Positions 7,507 through 16,271 of a DNA stretch of 23,130 nt are shown here, one piece after another. Source of the DNA: an uncultured Alphaproteobacteria bacterium. GTDB lineage: Bacteria; Pseudomonadota; Alphaproteobacteria; Caulobacterales; Parvularculaceae. The position numbers and the translations under genes are program-made. The stretch covers positions 1 through 23,130 of the forward strand of contig CALAZI010000183.1 of NCBI GenBank assembly GCA_937895955.1, given 5' to 3'. How positions within the stretch are numbered: the stretch's first letter is position 1; every line of letters begins with the position of its first letter. Under the pieces are notes generated by a model. That model was not told the origin of the DNA and did not search any database. It saw nothing but the letters and a program-made list of their open reading frames with translations.

Positions 7507-7971
7507 TTATCCAAGCGCCAGCCGCATTTCGAGCATGTAGGGTTCAAATCCCGCTTTTTCATAGGCGTGCGTCGCTGCCGCATTCGTCGGGTAGACTTCG
7601 AGCCGCATCTCCGTGAGGCCGTTTTCGCGCGCCCATTCCTTAAGCCGCGCCAATATGCGCGCATTGACGCCGCGCCCGCGCCATTGCGGCTCAACGAACA
7701 TCAGGCCGACATAGGCGTGAAAGGCGGGTTCGGTGAACAGACGGGACGCCGCCCGTCGCGCGAAGCCGCAGCCGACGGGCGCGCCGTCCGCTTCAGCGAT
7801 CGCGACAAAGGCCTCCGGCGAGTTGATGAGAACGCCAAGATCATAATAGGTGACGCGCTCTTTCTTGATTGTCGGATCGAACGGGCGTTCCGCTTCGATG
7901 ATCCCCTGTTCAAAGCGTTGCAAGGCTTCAAGGTCTGACGCTTCGGCGCGGCGGATTGAAATTTCAGCCAT
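7507..7971 (-). CDS. GNAT family N-acetyltransferase
   Basis: A 154-residue acyl-CoA N-acyltransferase of the GNAT fold. The N-terminus ISIRRAEASDLEALQRFE is a typical first strand and helix. The acetyl-CoA motif A is visible as GLMFVEPQWRGRGVNARILARLKEWA, with the Q/R-x-x-G-x-G/A pyrophosphate loop. The C-terminal NAAATHAYEKAGFEP is the classic last helix and strand. The acceptor substrate cannot be inferred. The ATG at 7971 has GAGG seven to ten bases upstream, overlapping the stop codon of the hydrolase gene (TTGAGGCGTGATG), so the two are tightly coupled; a GTG directly before it is an alternative start. Confidence 0.9.
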   Translation of the reverse strand: MAEISIRRAEASDLEALQRFEQGIIEAERPFDPTIKKERVTYYDLGVLINSPEAFVAIAEADGAPVGCGFARRAASRLFTEPAFHAYVGLMFVEPQWRGRGVNARILARLKEWARENGLTEMRLEVYPTNAAATHAYEKAGFEPYMLEMRLALG

Positions 7972-7977
7972 CACGCC

Positions 7978-8826
7978 TCAACAATGAGCATCGAGCCAGG
8001 CGACCACGTCGGCGATGACGGATTCCTTTCCTGGATCATTGAAAATTTCATGGAAAAACCCGTCATAGATTTTCAGCGTCTTGTCCGCAGAGCTCGCCCG
8101 CTCATAGAGAAGGCGCGATCCTTCGGGTGCGGCGAGTCCATCCTCGCCGCCATGCAACAGCAGAAGCGGCAGGGAAAGTTGCGTCGCCCTTTCGAGCGTT
8201 TCCGTCATCGCATCGAGCATCTCGGCGCCGAGGCGCGCGCTGATCTTGCCGCGATAGACGAGCGGGTCGTTCACATAGGCGTCGAAAACGTTTAGGTCGC
8301 GGCTGACAAGGTTCGCGTCAAGACCAATCAAGCCGGCCTTCGGCGCAAGCCTTGAAAGAATGCGGCCGATGAAAAGAACCGGCGCCGGAGGCTGATCGAC
8401 CGCTTTCACCGACGGCCCGGAGAGGACGGCGCCGGCGAAAGCGCCTTGCGCGCGCGTCAGATAATTCGCGGCGATCAGCCCGCCCATGGAATGACCGATC
8501 AGGAAGCGCTTTTTGCTCGGCTGCGCGGCGGTCGCCTCAGCGAGCAGCGCGTCGACGCCGTCGCGGTAAACTGAAAAGGCCGGAACAAAACCGCGAACGC
8601 CGTCAGAACGCCCGTGCCCCCAATGATCAAGGGCGAAGACGTCATAATCGGCCTCATTCAGCGCTGCGGCGACATGCTCATAGCGGCCGAGATGCTCGGC
8701 ATAGCCATGCGAGAGAAGAATGACGGCCTTCGCCTCCCCGCGCGGCGACCAGCGCGCAAAGCGCAGCCTGTCGCCGGCCGCCGCCGACATCGCCGGCAGC
8801 GTGAGCGCGCCTTCGATAGCCGCCAT
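7978..8826 (-). CDS. Alpha/beta hydrolase, monoacylglycerol lipase-like
   Basis: A serine hydrolase of the alpha/beta fold, close to monoglyceride lipases and lysophospholipases (Hydrolase_4/serine aminopeptidase type). The oxyanion and lid-entry motif HGYAEHLGRYEHVA and the DHWGHGRSDG block are characteristic of monoacylglycerol lipases. The nucleophile is Ser113 in the elbow GHSMGG. Asp229 in HGGEDGLAAP and His259 in GFFHEIFND complete the triad, counting from the ATG at 8826. That start is supported by GGAG nine bases upstream; the longer reading frame to 8934 would run into the divergent promoter region. No signal peptide is seen, so a cytoplasmic role in lipid ester turnover is likely. 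It is the first gene of the minus-strand group that ends with xdhC and the nucleotidyltransferase gene. Confidence 0.9.
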   Translation of the reverse strand: MAAIEGALTLPAMSAAAGDRLRFARWSPRGEAKAVILLSHGYAEHLGRYEHVAAALNEADYDVFALDHWGHGRSDGVRGFVPAFSVYRDGVDALLAEATAAQPSKKRFLIGHSMGGLIAANYLTRAQGAFAGAVLSGPSVKAVDQPPAPVLFIGRILSRLAPKAGLIGLDANLVSRDLNVFDAYVNDPLVYRGKISARLGAEMLDAMTETLERATQLSLPLLLLHGGEDGLAAPEGSRLLYERASSADKTLKIYDGFFHEIFNDPGKESVIADVVAWLDAHC

Positions 8827-8954
8827 ATCGTAGAGCTCCAAAAAGCCGATCAACCTGAACGCGGGTTTTAGACCGCTTCCGCCCGTGAGGCGAGCCGACT
8901 TGCCTATCGGCCCGGAATCCGGCCCATTCTGCACGATCAGAGGACGGAACCGAC

Positions 8955-10274
8955 ATGATTGACGATCAGCCTGCGAGCGGCGGCGCCTATGGCTGGTACA
9001 TCGTCGCGCTCTGCATGATCGCCTATATATTTTCGTTCATCGACCGCCAGATCCTGGCGCTGATGATCGAACCGATCCGCAAGGACCTCGCGATTTCGGA
9101 CACCGAATTCAGCCTGCTGCACGGCCTCGCCTTTTCGATCTTCTACGCCACCATGGGCATTCCGATCGCGCGTCTAGCCGATGCGCGCTCGCGCCCGCTG
9201 ATCATCAGCGCCGGCGTCTTCCTGTGGAGTCTCGCCACGGCGGCGACGGGGCTCGGCAAGAACTTCCTTCATGTCTTCATCGCGCGCATGGGCGTCGGCG
9301 TCGGCGAGGCGGCGCTGTCGCCGGCCGCCTATTCGATGATCGCCGATTTGTTCCCGAAGAAATCGCTCGGCCGCGCGCTCGCGGTCTATTCGATCGGCTC
9401 ATTCATCGGCGGCGGTCTCGCCTATCTGATCGGCGGCGGCGTCGTCGCGCTTGTCGGCGATGTCGAGGCGGTCGCGCTGCCGCTCATCGGCGAAGTGAGA
9501 AGCTGGCAAGTCGTCTTCTTCGCCGTCGGCCTGCCCGGCGTTCTACTGGCTGCGGTGTTTTTTCTGACCGTCAAGGACCCGCCGCGCACCGCCGATCACG
9601 ATCCGAGCCTGCCGCTTTCCGCCGTCGCGAAGTTCATCGGGTCGAACCGGCGCTTCTTCATCGCTCATTACGGCGGCTTCACGCTCTGCGCGCTGTCGCT
9701 CTTCGCGCTGATGTCGTGGACGCCGGCCTATCTCATCCGCGTTCATCATTTGCCGACATCGCAGACCGGCCTCATTCTCGGCGTGACGCTCCTTGTCGCC
9801 AATGTCGGCGGCGTGCTGGCGAGCGGCTGGCTGACCGATTATTTCGAAAAACACGGGCGCGACGACGCGCCGATGCGCGCCGGCATGATCGGCGCGGCAT
9901 GCCTGACGCCGGCGATCTTCCTTTTTCCCTTCGCGCCGACTCTGCAATTAAGCGTCGCGCTGATCGCCATCGCGCTTTTCTTCGCCTCGTTTCCGCTCGC
10001 GACCTCGGCGGCGGCGATGCAGATCGCTTCGCCGCCCGCCATGCGCGCGCAGATTTCGGCGATCTTTCTGTTTCTGAATTCGATCTTCGGTCTCGCTATC
10101 GGCGGCACGCTGATCGCGCTGACGACGGATTATGTCTTCAAGAACGATCTCATGGTCGGCCATTCCGCCGCCCTGCTCGGCGGCCTCGCCGCCGTCGCCG
10201 CGGCATTGCTGTTAAGGAGCGGGCTGAAACCCTATGCGGCGCTCGTCGAGACGCGAAAGCGCGCCGTCACATGA
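8955..10274 (+). CDS. MFS transporter, spinster-like
   Basis: A 439-residue major facilitator superfamily protein with about 12 hydrophobic helices, in the inner membrane. The N-terminal block WYIVALCMIAYIFSFIDRQ, the loop GIPIARLADARSRP between helices 2 and 3, and IARMGVGVGEAALSPAAYSMIADLFP resemble the spinster-like group (SPNS-related) common in proteobacteria. Their bacterial substrates are largely unknown. The ATG at 8955 has AGAGGA ten bases upstream. The gene is divergent from the hydrolase gene and its last eight bases overlap the end of cobT on the other strand. The substrate cannot be inferred from context. Confidence 0.93.
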   Translation: MIDDQPASGGAYGWYIVALCMIAYIFSFIDRQILALMIEPIRKDLAISDTEFSLLHGLAFSIFYATMGIPIARLADARSRPLIISAGVFLWSLATAATGLGKNFLHVFIARMGVGVGEAALSPAAYSMIADLFPKKSLGRALAVYSIGSFIGGGLAYLIGGGVVALVGDVEAVALPLIGEVRSWQVVFFAVGLPGVLLAAVFFLTVKDPPRTADHDPSLPLSAVAKFIGSNRRFFIAHYGGFTLCALSLFALMSWTPAYLIRVHHLPTSQTGLILGVTLLVANVGGVLASGWLTDYFEKHGRDDAPMRAGMIGAACLTPAIFLFPFAPTLQLSVALIAIALFFASFPLATSAAAMQIASPPAMRAQISAIFLFLNSIFGLAIGGTLIALTTDYVFKNDLMVGHSAALLGGLAAVAAALLLRSGLKPYAALVETRKRAVT

Positions 10275-12132
10275 CCAGCGCCGCCGATCTTGTGCGGGGC
10301 GTTCTTTCCGGACGGTCGCTCGTTTCTTCAAACAGCTCGGCGAGCTTGTCGACCATGACGCCGGCGAGCTGCTCGACATCAACGATCGTCACGGCGCGCT
10401 TGTAATAGCGCGTCACGTCATGGCCGATGCCGATGGCGATCAGCTCAACCGGCGAGCGCCCTTCGATATGGCCGATGACATCGCGCAGATGGCGCTCAAG
10501 ATAGGCGCCGCCATTCGACGATGACGTCGTGTCGTCGACCGGCGCGCCGTCGGAAATCACCATCAGGATGCGGCGCGCTTCTGGCCGCCCGACAAGGCGC
10601 GTATGCGCCCAAAGCAGCGCCTCGCCGTCGATATTCTCCTTGAGGAGACCCTCTTTCATCATCAGGCCGAGCGAAGAACGCGCGCGCCGCCAGGGCGTGT
10701 CCGCCGCCTTGTAGATGATGTGGCGCAGATCGTTGAGGCGGCCCGGGTTGGGCGGACGCCCGTCGGCGACCCATTTCTCGCGCGCCTGCCCGCCTTTCCA
10801 GGCGCGCGTCGTAAAGCCCAGAATCTCGACCTTGACGCTGCAACGCTCAAGCGTGCGCGCCAGAATGTCGGCGCAGATCGCCGCGATCGAGATCGGCCGG
10901 CCGCGCATCGAGCCTGAATTGTCGATCAGGAGCGTCACCACCGTATCGCGGAATTCAAGTTCGCGCTCGCGCTTGTAGGACAAAGGCTGCATCGGATCGA
11001 CAATAACGCGCGCAAGACGCGCCGCGTCGAGAACGCCTTCGTCGAGATCGAAGATCCAGCTGCGGTTCTGCTGCGCCATCAGGCGGCGCTGGAGCTTGTT
11101 GGCGAGGCGCGAGACGACGGCGTGAAGATTTTCAAGCTGGCGGTCGAGCGTGCGGCGCAGGCGCTGGAGTTCTTCCGCGTCGCAAAGTTCGGCCGCGTCC
11201 GCCGTCTCGTCGAATTCCGTCGTATAGGCGCGATAGCGCGCGCCGCTATCGCCTTCGAATTTGGCGCGGATTGAGGAAATCTTGGCGTTCTCGACAGCGC
11301 CGTCGGCGTCATCTTCGGCCTGTTCGAAATCCTGCTCGCTCACATCGCTTTCAGAATCGGGGCCTTCGCTTTCATCGCCGGTCTGGTCTTCCGCCGCCTC
11401 AGCGACGCCGTCATCTTCGTTTTCGGAAGAGTCGTTTTCCTTGGCGTTCTCTTCTTCATCGCCCTTCGTCTGCTCGTCGCCCTGCTCGTCGCCGCCCTCC
11501 TCATCGAGATTGAGATCGCGAATGACGTTGCGCGCAAGGCGCGCGAACGCTTCCTGGTCATGAAGATCGTTTGTCTGGGCGAGCCTGTCGAGCGATGCCC
11601 CGGCGAGCGCTTCGATCTCGCCGGAATGCGCCGCCATCATCGCCTTCGCCGCCGGCGGATGATCGCGGCCAGTCAGGCGTTGGCGCAAGAGCAGCGATGC
11701 GATGTCGGCGATCGGCGCCGTTTCCTGCGCATCGAGCCGGTCAAGACGCCGGTCGAGATAGGATTTGTCGAGCGCGGCGGCGAGATTGTCGCCGACGCCT
11801 TTAAGCGCCTGCGCGCCGATCGCTTCAATGCGGGCGTTTTCAAGCGCGCGATAGACGGCTTGCGCATCGGCGCCGCGCGGCAGGTTTTTTGAAAACCGGC
11901 GCCCGTCATGATGGGCGAGGCGCAGCGCCGCCGAATCCGCCTCGCCGCGCGCGATCATCGCCGCCTCGCGGTCGAGAACGCGCGCCGGGAGCGGAATTTT
12001 CGCCTGACGCCCGGAGACGTTCGCATGCTCGCCGCCGAAAGCGACCTCGACCTCGGGCAATGAAGCGAGCGCGCGCGTCGTCTGAATGAGGGCGCGCTTG
12101 AAATCCTCTCGGGCTTTTTCCTTCGGCGTCAT
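10267..12132 (-). CDS. cobT: Cobaltochelatase subunit CobT
   Basis: CobT is the von Willebrand A-type subunit of the aerobic cobaltochelatase CobNST. With the AAA+ subunit CobS it drives ATP-dependent cobalt insertion into hydrogenobyrinic acid a,c-diamide in cobalamin synthesis. The 621-residue protein has the expected three parts. An N-terminal helical domain (about 1-200) contains FKRALIQTTRALASLPEVEVAF. A very acidic linker at about 206-280 follows. A C-terminal VWA domain has an intact MIDAS motif, D404-N-S-G-S-M, and an ISDGAPVDD segment. Length and layout match CobT from other alphaproteobacteria. The start at 12132 lacks a clear ribosome binding site. cobS, often the neighbour, is not in the window; upstream lies a divergent thioesterase gene. 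The 3' end overlaps the MFS gene by eight bases. Confidence 0.95.
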   Translation of the reverse strand: MTPKEKAREDFKRALIQTTRALASLPEVEVAFGGEHANVSGRQAKIPLPARVLDREAAMIARGEADSAALRLAHHDGRRFSKNLPRGADAQAVYRALENARIEAIGAQALKGVGDNLAAALDKSYLDRRLDRLDAQETAPIADIASLLLRQRLTGRDHPPAAKAMMAAHSGEIEALAGASLDRLAQTNDLHDQEAFARLARNVIRDLNLDEEGGDEQGDEQTKGDEEENAKENDSSENEDDGVAEAAEDQTGDESEGPDSESDVSEQDFEQAEDDADGAVENAKISSIRAKFEGDSGARYRAYTTEFDETADAAELCDAEELQRLRRTLDRQLENLHAVVSRLANKLQRRLMAQQNRSWIFDLDEGVLDAARLARVIVDPMQPLSYKRERELEFRDTVVTLLIDNSGSMRGRPISIAAICADILARTLERCSVKVEILGFTTRAWKGGQAREKWVADGRPPNPGRLNDLRHIIYKAADTPWRRARSSLGLMMKEGLLKENIDGEALLWAHTRLVGRPEARRILMVISDGAPVDDTTSSSNGGAYLERHLRDVIGHIEGRSPVELIAIGIGHDVTRYYKRAVTIVDVEQLAGVMVDKLAELFEETSDRPERTPRTRSAALVM

Positions 12133-12239
12133 GGCGCGGATAATGCCGATTGCCCGCGCTTTGTGAAGGCCCGGCGCTGCGGAAAAGCCTTGCGGGCGGC
12201 GGCGACCTGCGGCGTCATGAGCGGGTGAACGCCGACGCT

Positions 12240-12647
12240 ATGACCGTTGAAGAAATCCTCGCGCTGCTGCGGGCGGGTTTTCCGCTCTGGGATCAGGGCG
12301 GCGTCGCGATCGAAAACGCCGATTACCGCGCTTGTCGCCTCAGGCTCGCCTTTCACGGCCGGCATCTGCGCGCCGGCGGCACGGTCAACGGCCCGACCAT
12401 ATTCATGCTCGCCGACACCGCGCTTTTTGTCGCGGTGCTCGCGAGCGTCGGCCCGAAACCGCTCGCCGTCACAACCAACATGTCGATCAATTTCTTCAGG
12501 AAGCCGGCGCCGAAAGACCTTATCGCCAAATGCAGATTGTTGAAGCTCGGCAAGCGTCTCGCCGTCGGCGAGGTCTTTCTTTACTCCGACGGCGACGAGG
12601 ATGAGGCGGTTGCGCATGCGACCGGAACTTACTCGATCCCCGCCTAA
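12240..12647 (+). CDS. PaaI-type hotdog thioesterase
   Basis: A 135-residue hotdog-fold protein of the PaaI/4HBT thioesterase group, which hydrolyses acyl-CoA or aryl-CoA esters in the cytoplasm. Recognisable family blocks are LRLAFHGRHLRAGGTVNGPTIFMLADTA, where the Asp/Glu of the long helix normally takes part in catalysis, then AVTTNMSINFFRKPAP and a closing GTYSIP strand. The start is uncertain: ATG at 12240 gives the usual family length, while in-frame GTG at 12225 and TTG at 12150 would extend it over the promoter region shared with cobT. The last four bases overlap the convergent methyltransferase gene. The substrate is unknown. Confidence 0.88.
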   Translation: MTVEEILALLRAGFPLWDQGGVAIENADYRACRLRLAFHGRHLRAGGTVNGPTIFMLADTALFVAVLASVGPKPLAVTTNMSINFFRKPAPKDLIAKCRLLKLGKRLAVGEVFLYSDGDEDEAVAHATGTYSIPA

Positions 12648-13627
12648 TGCAGGCTCGCCGGCGCGTCGATCGGCGCGCCTTCCCCGGTCGAGGGATAATC
12701 CGACCTGCCGGGAAACGGCTTGCGGCCGATGACGAGATAGCCCGCAATGTCCGCGCCGCGATCCTTGCGCAAAACGGCCTCTTCCATCCTGACAAGTTCA
12801 AGGCCCGCCGCTTTCATCACGCGCGCGACATAATCGGCCGAATGAGCGAACCGCAAGGACGGCTGAATGGACCAGCCTTCGCCGTCGCGTTTTTCAACCG
12901 AATATGCGACGAGCCCGCCGCGGTCGAGACGCCGCGCGATCCCGGCGACAATCTTTGAAAGATCGCCGAAATAGATGAGGACGTCCGCGGCGAGAATGAG
13001 GTCATAGCGGCCGCGCGCCGCGTGCAGCGTCGCCGCAATATCCTCAACCGAAAGCGCATTATAGACGCCCTTCGACCGGGCCTTGTCGATCATGCCTTCA
13101 GAAAGATCGACGCCCTCCAGCCAAGCGACATCGGCGACGATCGCCTCGCCGGCAAGGCCGGTGCCGCATCCGAGATCGAGCGCTTTTTTGAAACGCGCGC
13201 CGCCTTTGCGGACTTCGCGAATAAGCGCTGCAAGCTTTTGCGGCGTTTCATAGTTAAGACGCTCGACAAGCGCGGCGTCGAATTCGTCGGCATAAGCGTT
13301 GAAAAGAGTCTTCACATAGGCGGCGGGCGCCGCGTCGATCGTGACCGACGCATCAAGTTCGGCGAGCGCGAGCGAAGCGCCGAGCCTGTCATCAGGATCA
13401 AGGCGCAGACACTCGCGAAAAGCCGCGGCGGCGCGCGTCTTGTCGCCTGCTTCGCGGCGCGCCTTGCCAAGCGACCAGAAGGCGGCGGGCCAGCCGGGCG
13501 CGCATTCGATCGCCTGTTCGAAAAGGTCGGCGGCGGCATTGTATTCTCCCGCATCAAACAACGCCTGCGCATAGTGATATCGCCGATCGGCGATCAGATC
13601 GCCGGACGATTGAAACGCGCTCAACAT
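12644..13627 (-). CDS. TPR-containing SAM-dependent methyltransferase
   Basis: A 327-residue fusion of two tetratricopeptide repeats with a class I methyltransferase. The TPRs are at about residues 15-85: YHYAQALFDAGEYNAAADLFEQAIECAPGWPAAFWSLGKA, then a second repeat ending in LRLDPDD. The methyltransferase domain at about 130-305 has motif I ALDLGCGTGLAGE, acidic GVDLSEGMIDKA (motif II) and DLILAADVLIYFGDL (motif IV). This architecture is recurrent in alphaproteobacteria but the substrate is not known; the TPRs suggest a protein partner. ATG at 13627 gives the common family N-terminus MLSAFQSSGDLIADRR; an ATG at 13702 is possible but adds sequence unlike the family. Neither has a convincing ribosome binding site. 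It is divergent from the dehydrogenase gene. Confidence 0.88.
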   Translation of the reverse strand: MLSAFQSSGDLIADRRYHYAQALFDAGEYNAAADLFEQAIECAPGWPAAFWSLGKARREAGDKTRAAAAFRECLRLDPDDRLGASLALAELDASVTIDAAPAAYVKTLFNAYADEFDAALVERLNYETPQKLAALIREVRKGGARFKKALDLGCGTGLAGEAIVADVAWLEGVDLSEGMIDKARSKGVYNALSVEDIAATLHAARGRYDLILAADVLIYFGDLSKIVAGIARRLDRGGLVAYSVEKRDGEGWSIQPSLRFAHSADYVARVMKAAGLELVRMEEAVLRKDRGADIAGYLVIGRKPFPGRSDYPSTGEGAPIDAPASLH

Positions 13628-13771
13628 AGAGGGACACCGCGGAAAGAAGCCGCGGGATATTGCGCCGCGCGCCGCGGCCGTCAAGGCGGTTCCGTACGAC
13701 ATGCTTTTACGATTTGGCCCGCCTGACCGGCTTGCGGTAGGGTTAAGAGGAGACCGAAACGGGATCCTCGC

Positions 13772-15655
13772 ATGGCGAGACTGAAAGCGCATATCGATCG
13801 GCGCGATTTTCTGAACGGGATCGCCCTTTCCGCCGCGGCGGGCGCCTTATCGCCCGCCGCTCTTTTCGCGGCGCAGGCAAGTTCCGCCGCGCCTTACCCG
13901 CCGGCTCAGCAGGGAATGCGCGGCGCGCACGCCGGCGCATTCGAGGCGGCGCACGCCAGAGCGTGGGAAGGTCAAGGCTGGGCGCGTCCTGAACGCCTTA
14001 CGGATTCGCTTTATGATCTTGTCGTGATCGGCGCCGGCCTTTCGGGTCTCGCCGCCGCCTTCCTTTATCGCGAACGCCATCCCGCGGCGCGCATTCTCAT
14101 TCTCGACAATCATGACGATTTCGGCGGCCACGCCAAACGCAACGAATTCACGGTCGATGGAAAATTCCTGATCGGCCATGGCGGCAGCCAGTCGATTGAC
14201 GGCCCAGCCGCCTTTTCGCCGGGATCAAAGGCGATCTTGAAATCGCTCGGCGTAGAGACCGACAAATTCTACGATTATTTCGACCGGGACTATTACGCGC
14301 GCTGGAATATGCGCGCCGGCATGTTCCTTGATCGCAAGATCCATGGCGCGTCCAGCCTTACCGAAATTCCCTTCGCCTATTGGTCGGAGGCGCCCTCGCC
14401 CAAAACGGTCAAGGCGGCGCTTTCCGCGATGGCGGCATCGGAGCAGACGCGGTCTGCGCTGCAATCGCTCGTCCTGCGCGACAGGGATTTTCTGAAAGGG
14501 AAAACCGCTGACGAAAAAGCCGCTTATCTCCGCTCGATCAGCTACGAAACCTTCCTGCGCGAAGATGCGAAAGCGCCGGAAGAGCTCATCCGCCTGTTGA
14601 GGCCCGTGCCGCACGGCATCTGGGGGGTCGGATGGGACGCGCTTTCCGCGCTTGAAGCGGCGCGCTGGTCGATGCCCGGAACATCCGGATTATCGCTCGG
14701 CGAGCGCCTCCATAACGATCATGAAAGCGAAGAGCCCTATATCTTTCACTTCCCCGACGGCAATGCGAGCCTCGCGCGCCTCTTGGTGAGGAAGCTCATT
14801 CCGGCGGCGATCCCCGGAGAGACGATGGAAGACATCACGCTCGCCGTCGCCGATTATTCAAAACTGGACACGCCGTCGAATGACGTGCGCATCCGCCTTT
14901 CTTCGACCGCCGTCGACATCGCCCATTCAGAAACGCGGCGTTCCGTCGATATCGTTTACGTGCGCGACGGCGAAGCGCGCCGCGTCCGCGGACGGCATGC
15001 GATCATGGCCGGCTATATGGCGATGACGCCTTATATCTGCGCGGAGATGGCCGAGGAGCAGAAAGACGCCATTCGATATTTCACGAAAATCCCGCTCGTC
15101 TATGTCAATGTCGCGCTGAAAAACTGGCGCGCCTTCGAGCGCGCCGGCTTTCACCGGATCTATTGCCCCGGCTCGTTCTGCGAGCAGATCAGCCTCGATT
15201 TTCCGGTCAGCATCGGCGAGTATCGCTTCTCCGCCTCGCCGGATGAGCCGATCATCCTGCATCTGCAGAAAGTGCCGACCGCGCCCGATTTCGGCCTTGA
15301 CGAAAAAGAACAGCATCGCGCCGGCCGGCGCGAACTTTACGCCCTTTCCTACGACGATTTTGAAACCGCGATCGTCGCCCAGCTGACCGGGATGCTTGGA
15401 CCGCACGGTTTTGATGCGGAACGCGACATCGCCGGGATCACGGTCAATCGCTGGCCGCACGGTTACGCCTATGAATATAACGAACTCTATGACGGGCCCG
15501 ACCGTTCGCCGGAAACGGGACCGCACCTTGCGGCGCGCGCAAGCCTCGGCCGCATTTCCTTCGCCAATTCCGACACCAGCGCCTACGCCTATGTGAACGG
15601 CGCCTTTGACGCGGCGATCCGCGCCGTTGAGGAGCAATCGACGATCGCCGATTGA
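13772..15655 (+). CDS. spdH: Spermidine dehydrogenase-like FAD oxidoreductase, Tat-exported
   Basis: A 627-residue flavoprotein resembling periplasmic spermidine dehydrogenase (SpdH), which oxidises spermidine to diaminopropane and 4-aminobutyraldehyde and passes electrons to the respiratory chain. The N-terminus has a twin-arginine signal, DRRDFLNG, followed by an Ala-rich hydrophobic stretch, so folded export with bound FAD is expected. The family segment PPAQQGMRGAHAGAFEAAHARA follows. The FAD dinucleotide-binding motif VVIGAGLSGLAAAF lies at residues 84-97, with the ribose-binding acid in LILDNHDDFGGHAKR. A C-terminal NRWPHGYAYEYNELYDGP and GRISFANSDTSAYAYVNGAFDAAIRA close the flavin domain. 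AAGAGGAGA is upstream but 18 bases from the ATG, so initiation may be weak. Substrate assignment rests on resemblance only; another amine is possible. Confidence 0.8.
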   Translation: MARLKAHIDRRDFLNGIALSAAAGALSPAALFAAQASSAAPYPPAQQGMRGAHAGAFEAAHARAWEGQGWARPERLTDSLYDLVVIGAGLSGLAAAFLYRERHPAARILILDNHDDFGGHAKRNEFTVDGKFLIGHGGSQSIDGPAAFSPGSKAILKSLGVETDKFYDYFDRDYYARWNMRAGMFLDRKIHGASSLTEIPFAYWSEAPSPKTVKAALSAMAASEQTRSALQSLVLRDRDFLKGKTADEKAAYLRSISYETFLREDAKAPEELIRLLRPVPHGIWGVGWDALSALEAARWSMPGTSGLSLGERLHNDHESEEPYIFHFPDGNASLARLLVRKLIPAAIPGETMEDITLAVADYSKLDTPSNDVRIRLSSTAVDIAHSETRRSVDIVYVRDGEARRVRGRHAIMAGYMAMTPYICAEMAEEQKDAIRYFTKIPLVYVNVALKNWRAFERAGFHRIYCPGSFCEQISLDFPVSIGEYRFSASPDEPIILHLQKVPTAPDFGLDEKEQHRAGRRELYALSYDDFETAIVAQLTGMLGPHGFDAERDIAGITVNRWPHGYAYEYNELYDGPDRSPETGPHLAARASLGRISFANSDTSAYAYVNGAFDAAIRAVEEQSTIAD

Positions 15656-15695
15656 GGGTTGCAGCGCCGAGAGGGTCAAACCACGAAGAGCGCAT

Positions 15696-16271
15696 ATGAA
15701 AACCGAACGTCGATTCTGTGTTTTCCTCGCATTAACGGCGACGCTTGGCTGCGCGAGCGATCAGGGCGCGCGCGATTCGTCACTCGCCGTTAATTGCGAG
15801 GGCGCGGTTTTTCGTGAATTCGATTTCTGGCTTGGCGAGTGGGAGATTGAACAGCGCATTCTGTCTGCTGAGGGCGGCTGGATCGACTTGCCGGCGAAGA
15901 CGCGGGTTGCGTCGTCCGCCGACGGCTGCGTCATCACCGAAAACTGGTCCGGCGAGGTTCAGTTCTTTTGGGAAGGCATGACGACGCCGGAGCCGATCTG
16001 GGGTTACAGCGCTCGCCGCTACGATCCGCGCGAAGAGACCTGGGCGATCTTCTGGATGGACGGGCGCAACCCGTATTTCGCCAAGCCGATGGTCGGCGGC
16101 TTTGAGGACGGTCGCGGGGAATTCTTCCGGGATGACGGCGACAACAAACGCGCGCGGATTGTCTTTGACCGCCGCGGCGAAGACCGCATCTTCTGGGAGC
16201 TTGCGATCTCATCCGGCGCCGGCGCGGATTATGCGCCGATATGGACGATGGACATGCGGCGCGCGGATTAA
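15696..16271 (+). CDS. Putative lipoprotein with FDFWLGEW-type (DUF1579-like) domain
   Basis: A 191-residue protein of unknown function. The first 19 residues form a lipoprotein signal: charged KTERR, a hydrophobic FLALTATL stretch, then a lipobox ending in LGC with Ala-Ser after the Cys. It is probably anchored in the outer membrane or periplasm. The mature part opens with REFDFWLGEWEIEQR, a motif found in a widespread group of small beta-barrel-like proteins (DUF1579-type), and continues with aromatic repeats GYSARRYDPREETWAIFWMDGRNP and GRGEFFRDD. No catalytic residues can be named. The ATG at 15696 has GAAGAG just upstream. It follows the dehydrogenase gene by 40 bases on the same strand and may be co-transcribed. 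Confidence 0.8.
   Translation: MKTERRFCVFLALTATLGCASDQGARDSSLAVNCEGAVFREFDFWLGEWEIEQRILSAEGGWIDLPAKTRVASSADGCVITENWSGEVQFFWEGMTTPEPIWGYSARRYDPREETWAIFWMDGRNPYFAKPMVGGFEDGRGEFFRDDGDNKRARIVFDRRGEDRIFWELAISSGAGADYAPIWTMDMRRAD

Noticed and set aside
6494..7540. 348-residue plus-strand ORF opposite xdhC
   Set aside because: Antisense shadow of a well-supported XdhC and nucleotidyltransferase pair.
9224..10405. 393-residue plus-strand ORF overlapping the MFS gene
   Set aside because: Frame-shifted reading of the MFS gene, with Arg-rich composition and no hydrophobic helices.
12150..12239. Thioesterase start at TTG 12150
   Set aside because: It would add 30 residues unlike the family and use most of the region shared with cobT; the ATG at 12240 gives the normal length.
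12660..12679. GGCGCG/CGCGCC stem at the convergent thioesterase/methyltransferase ends
   Set aside because: Short, GC-only and inside coding sequence; expected by chance at this base composition.
14927..15679. 250-residue minus-strand ORF inside the dehydrogenase gene
   Set aside because: Antisense shadow; the plus-strand gene has Tat and FAD motifs.
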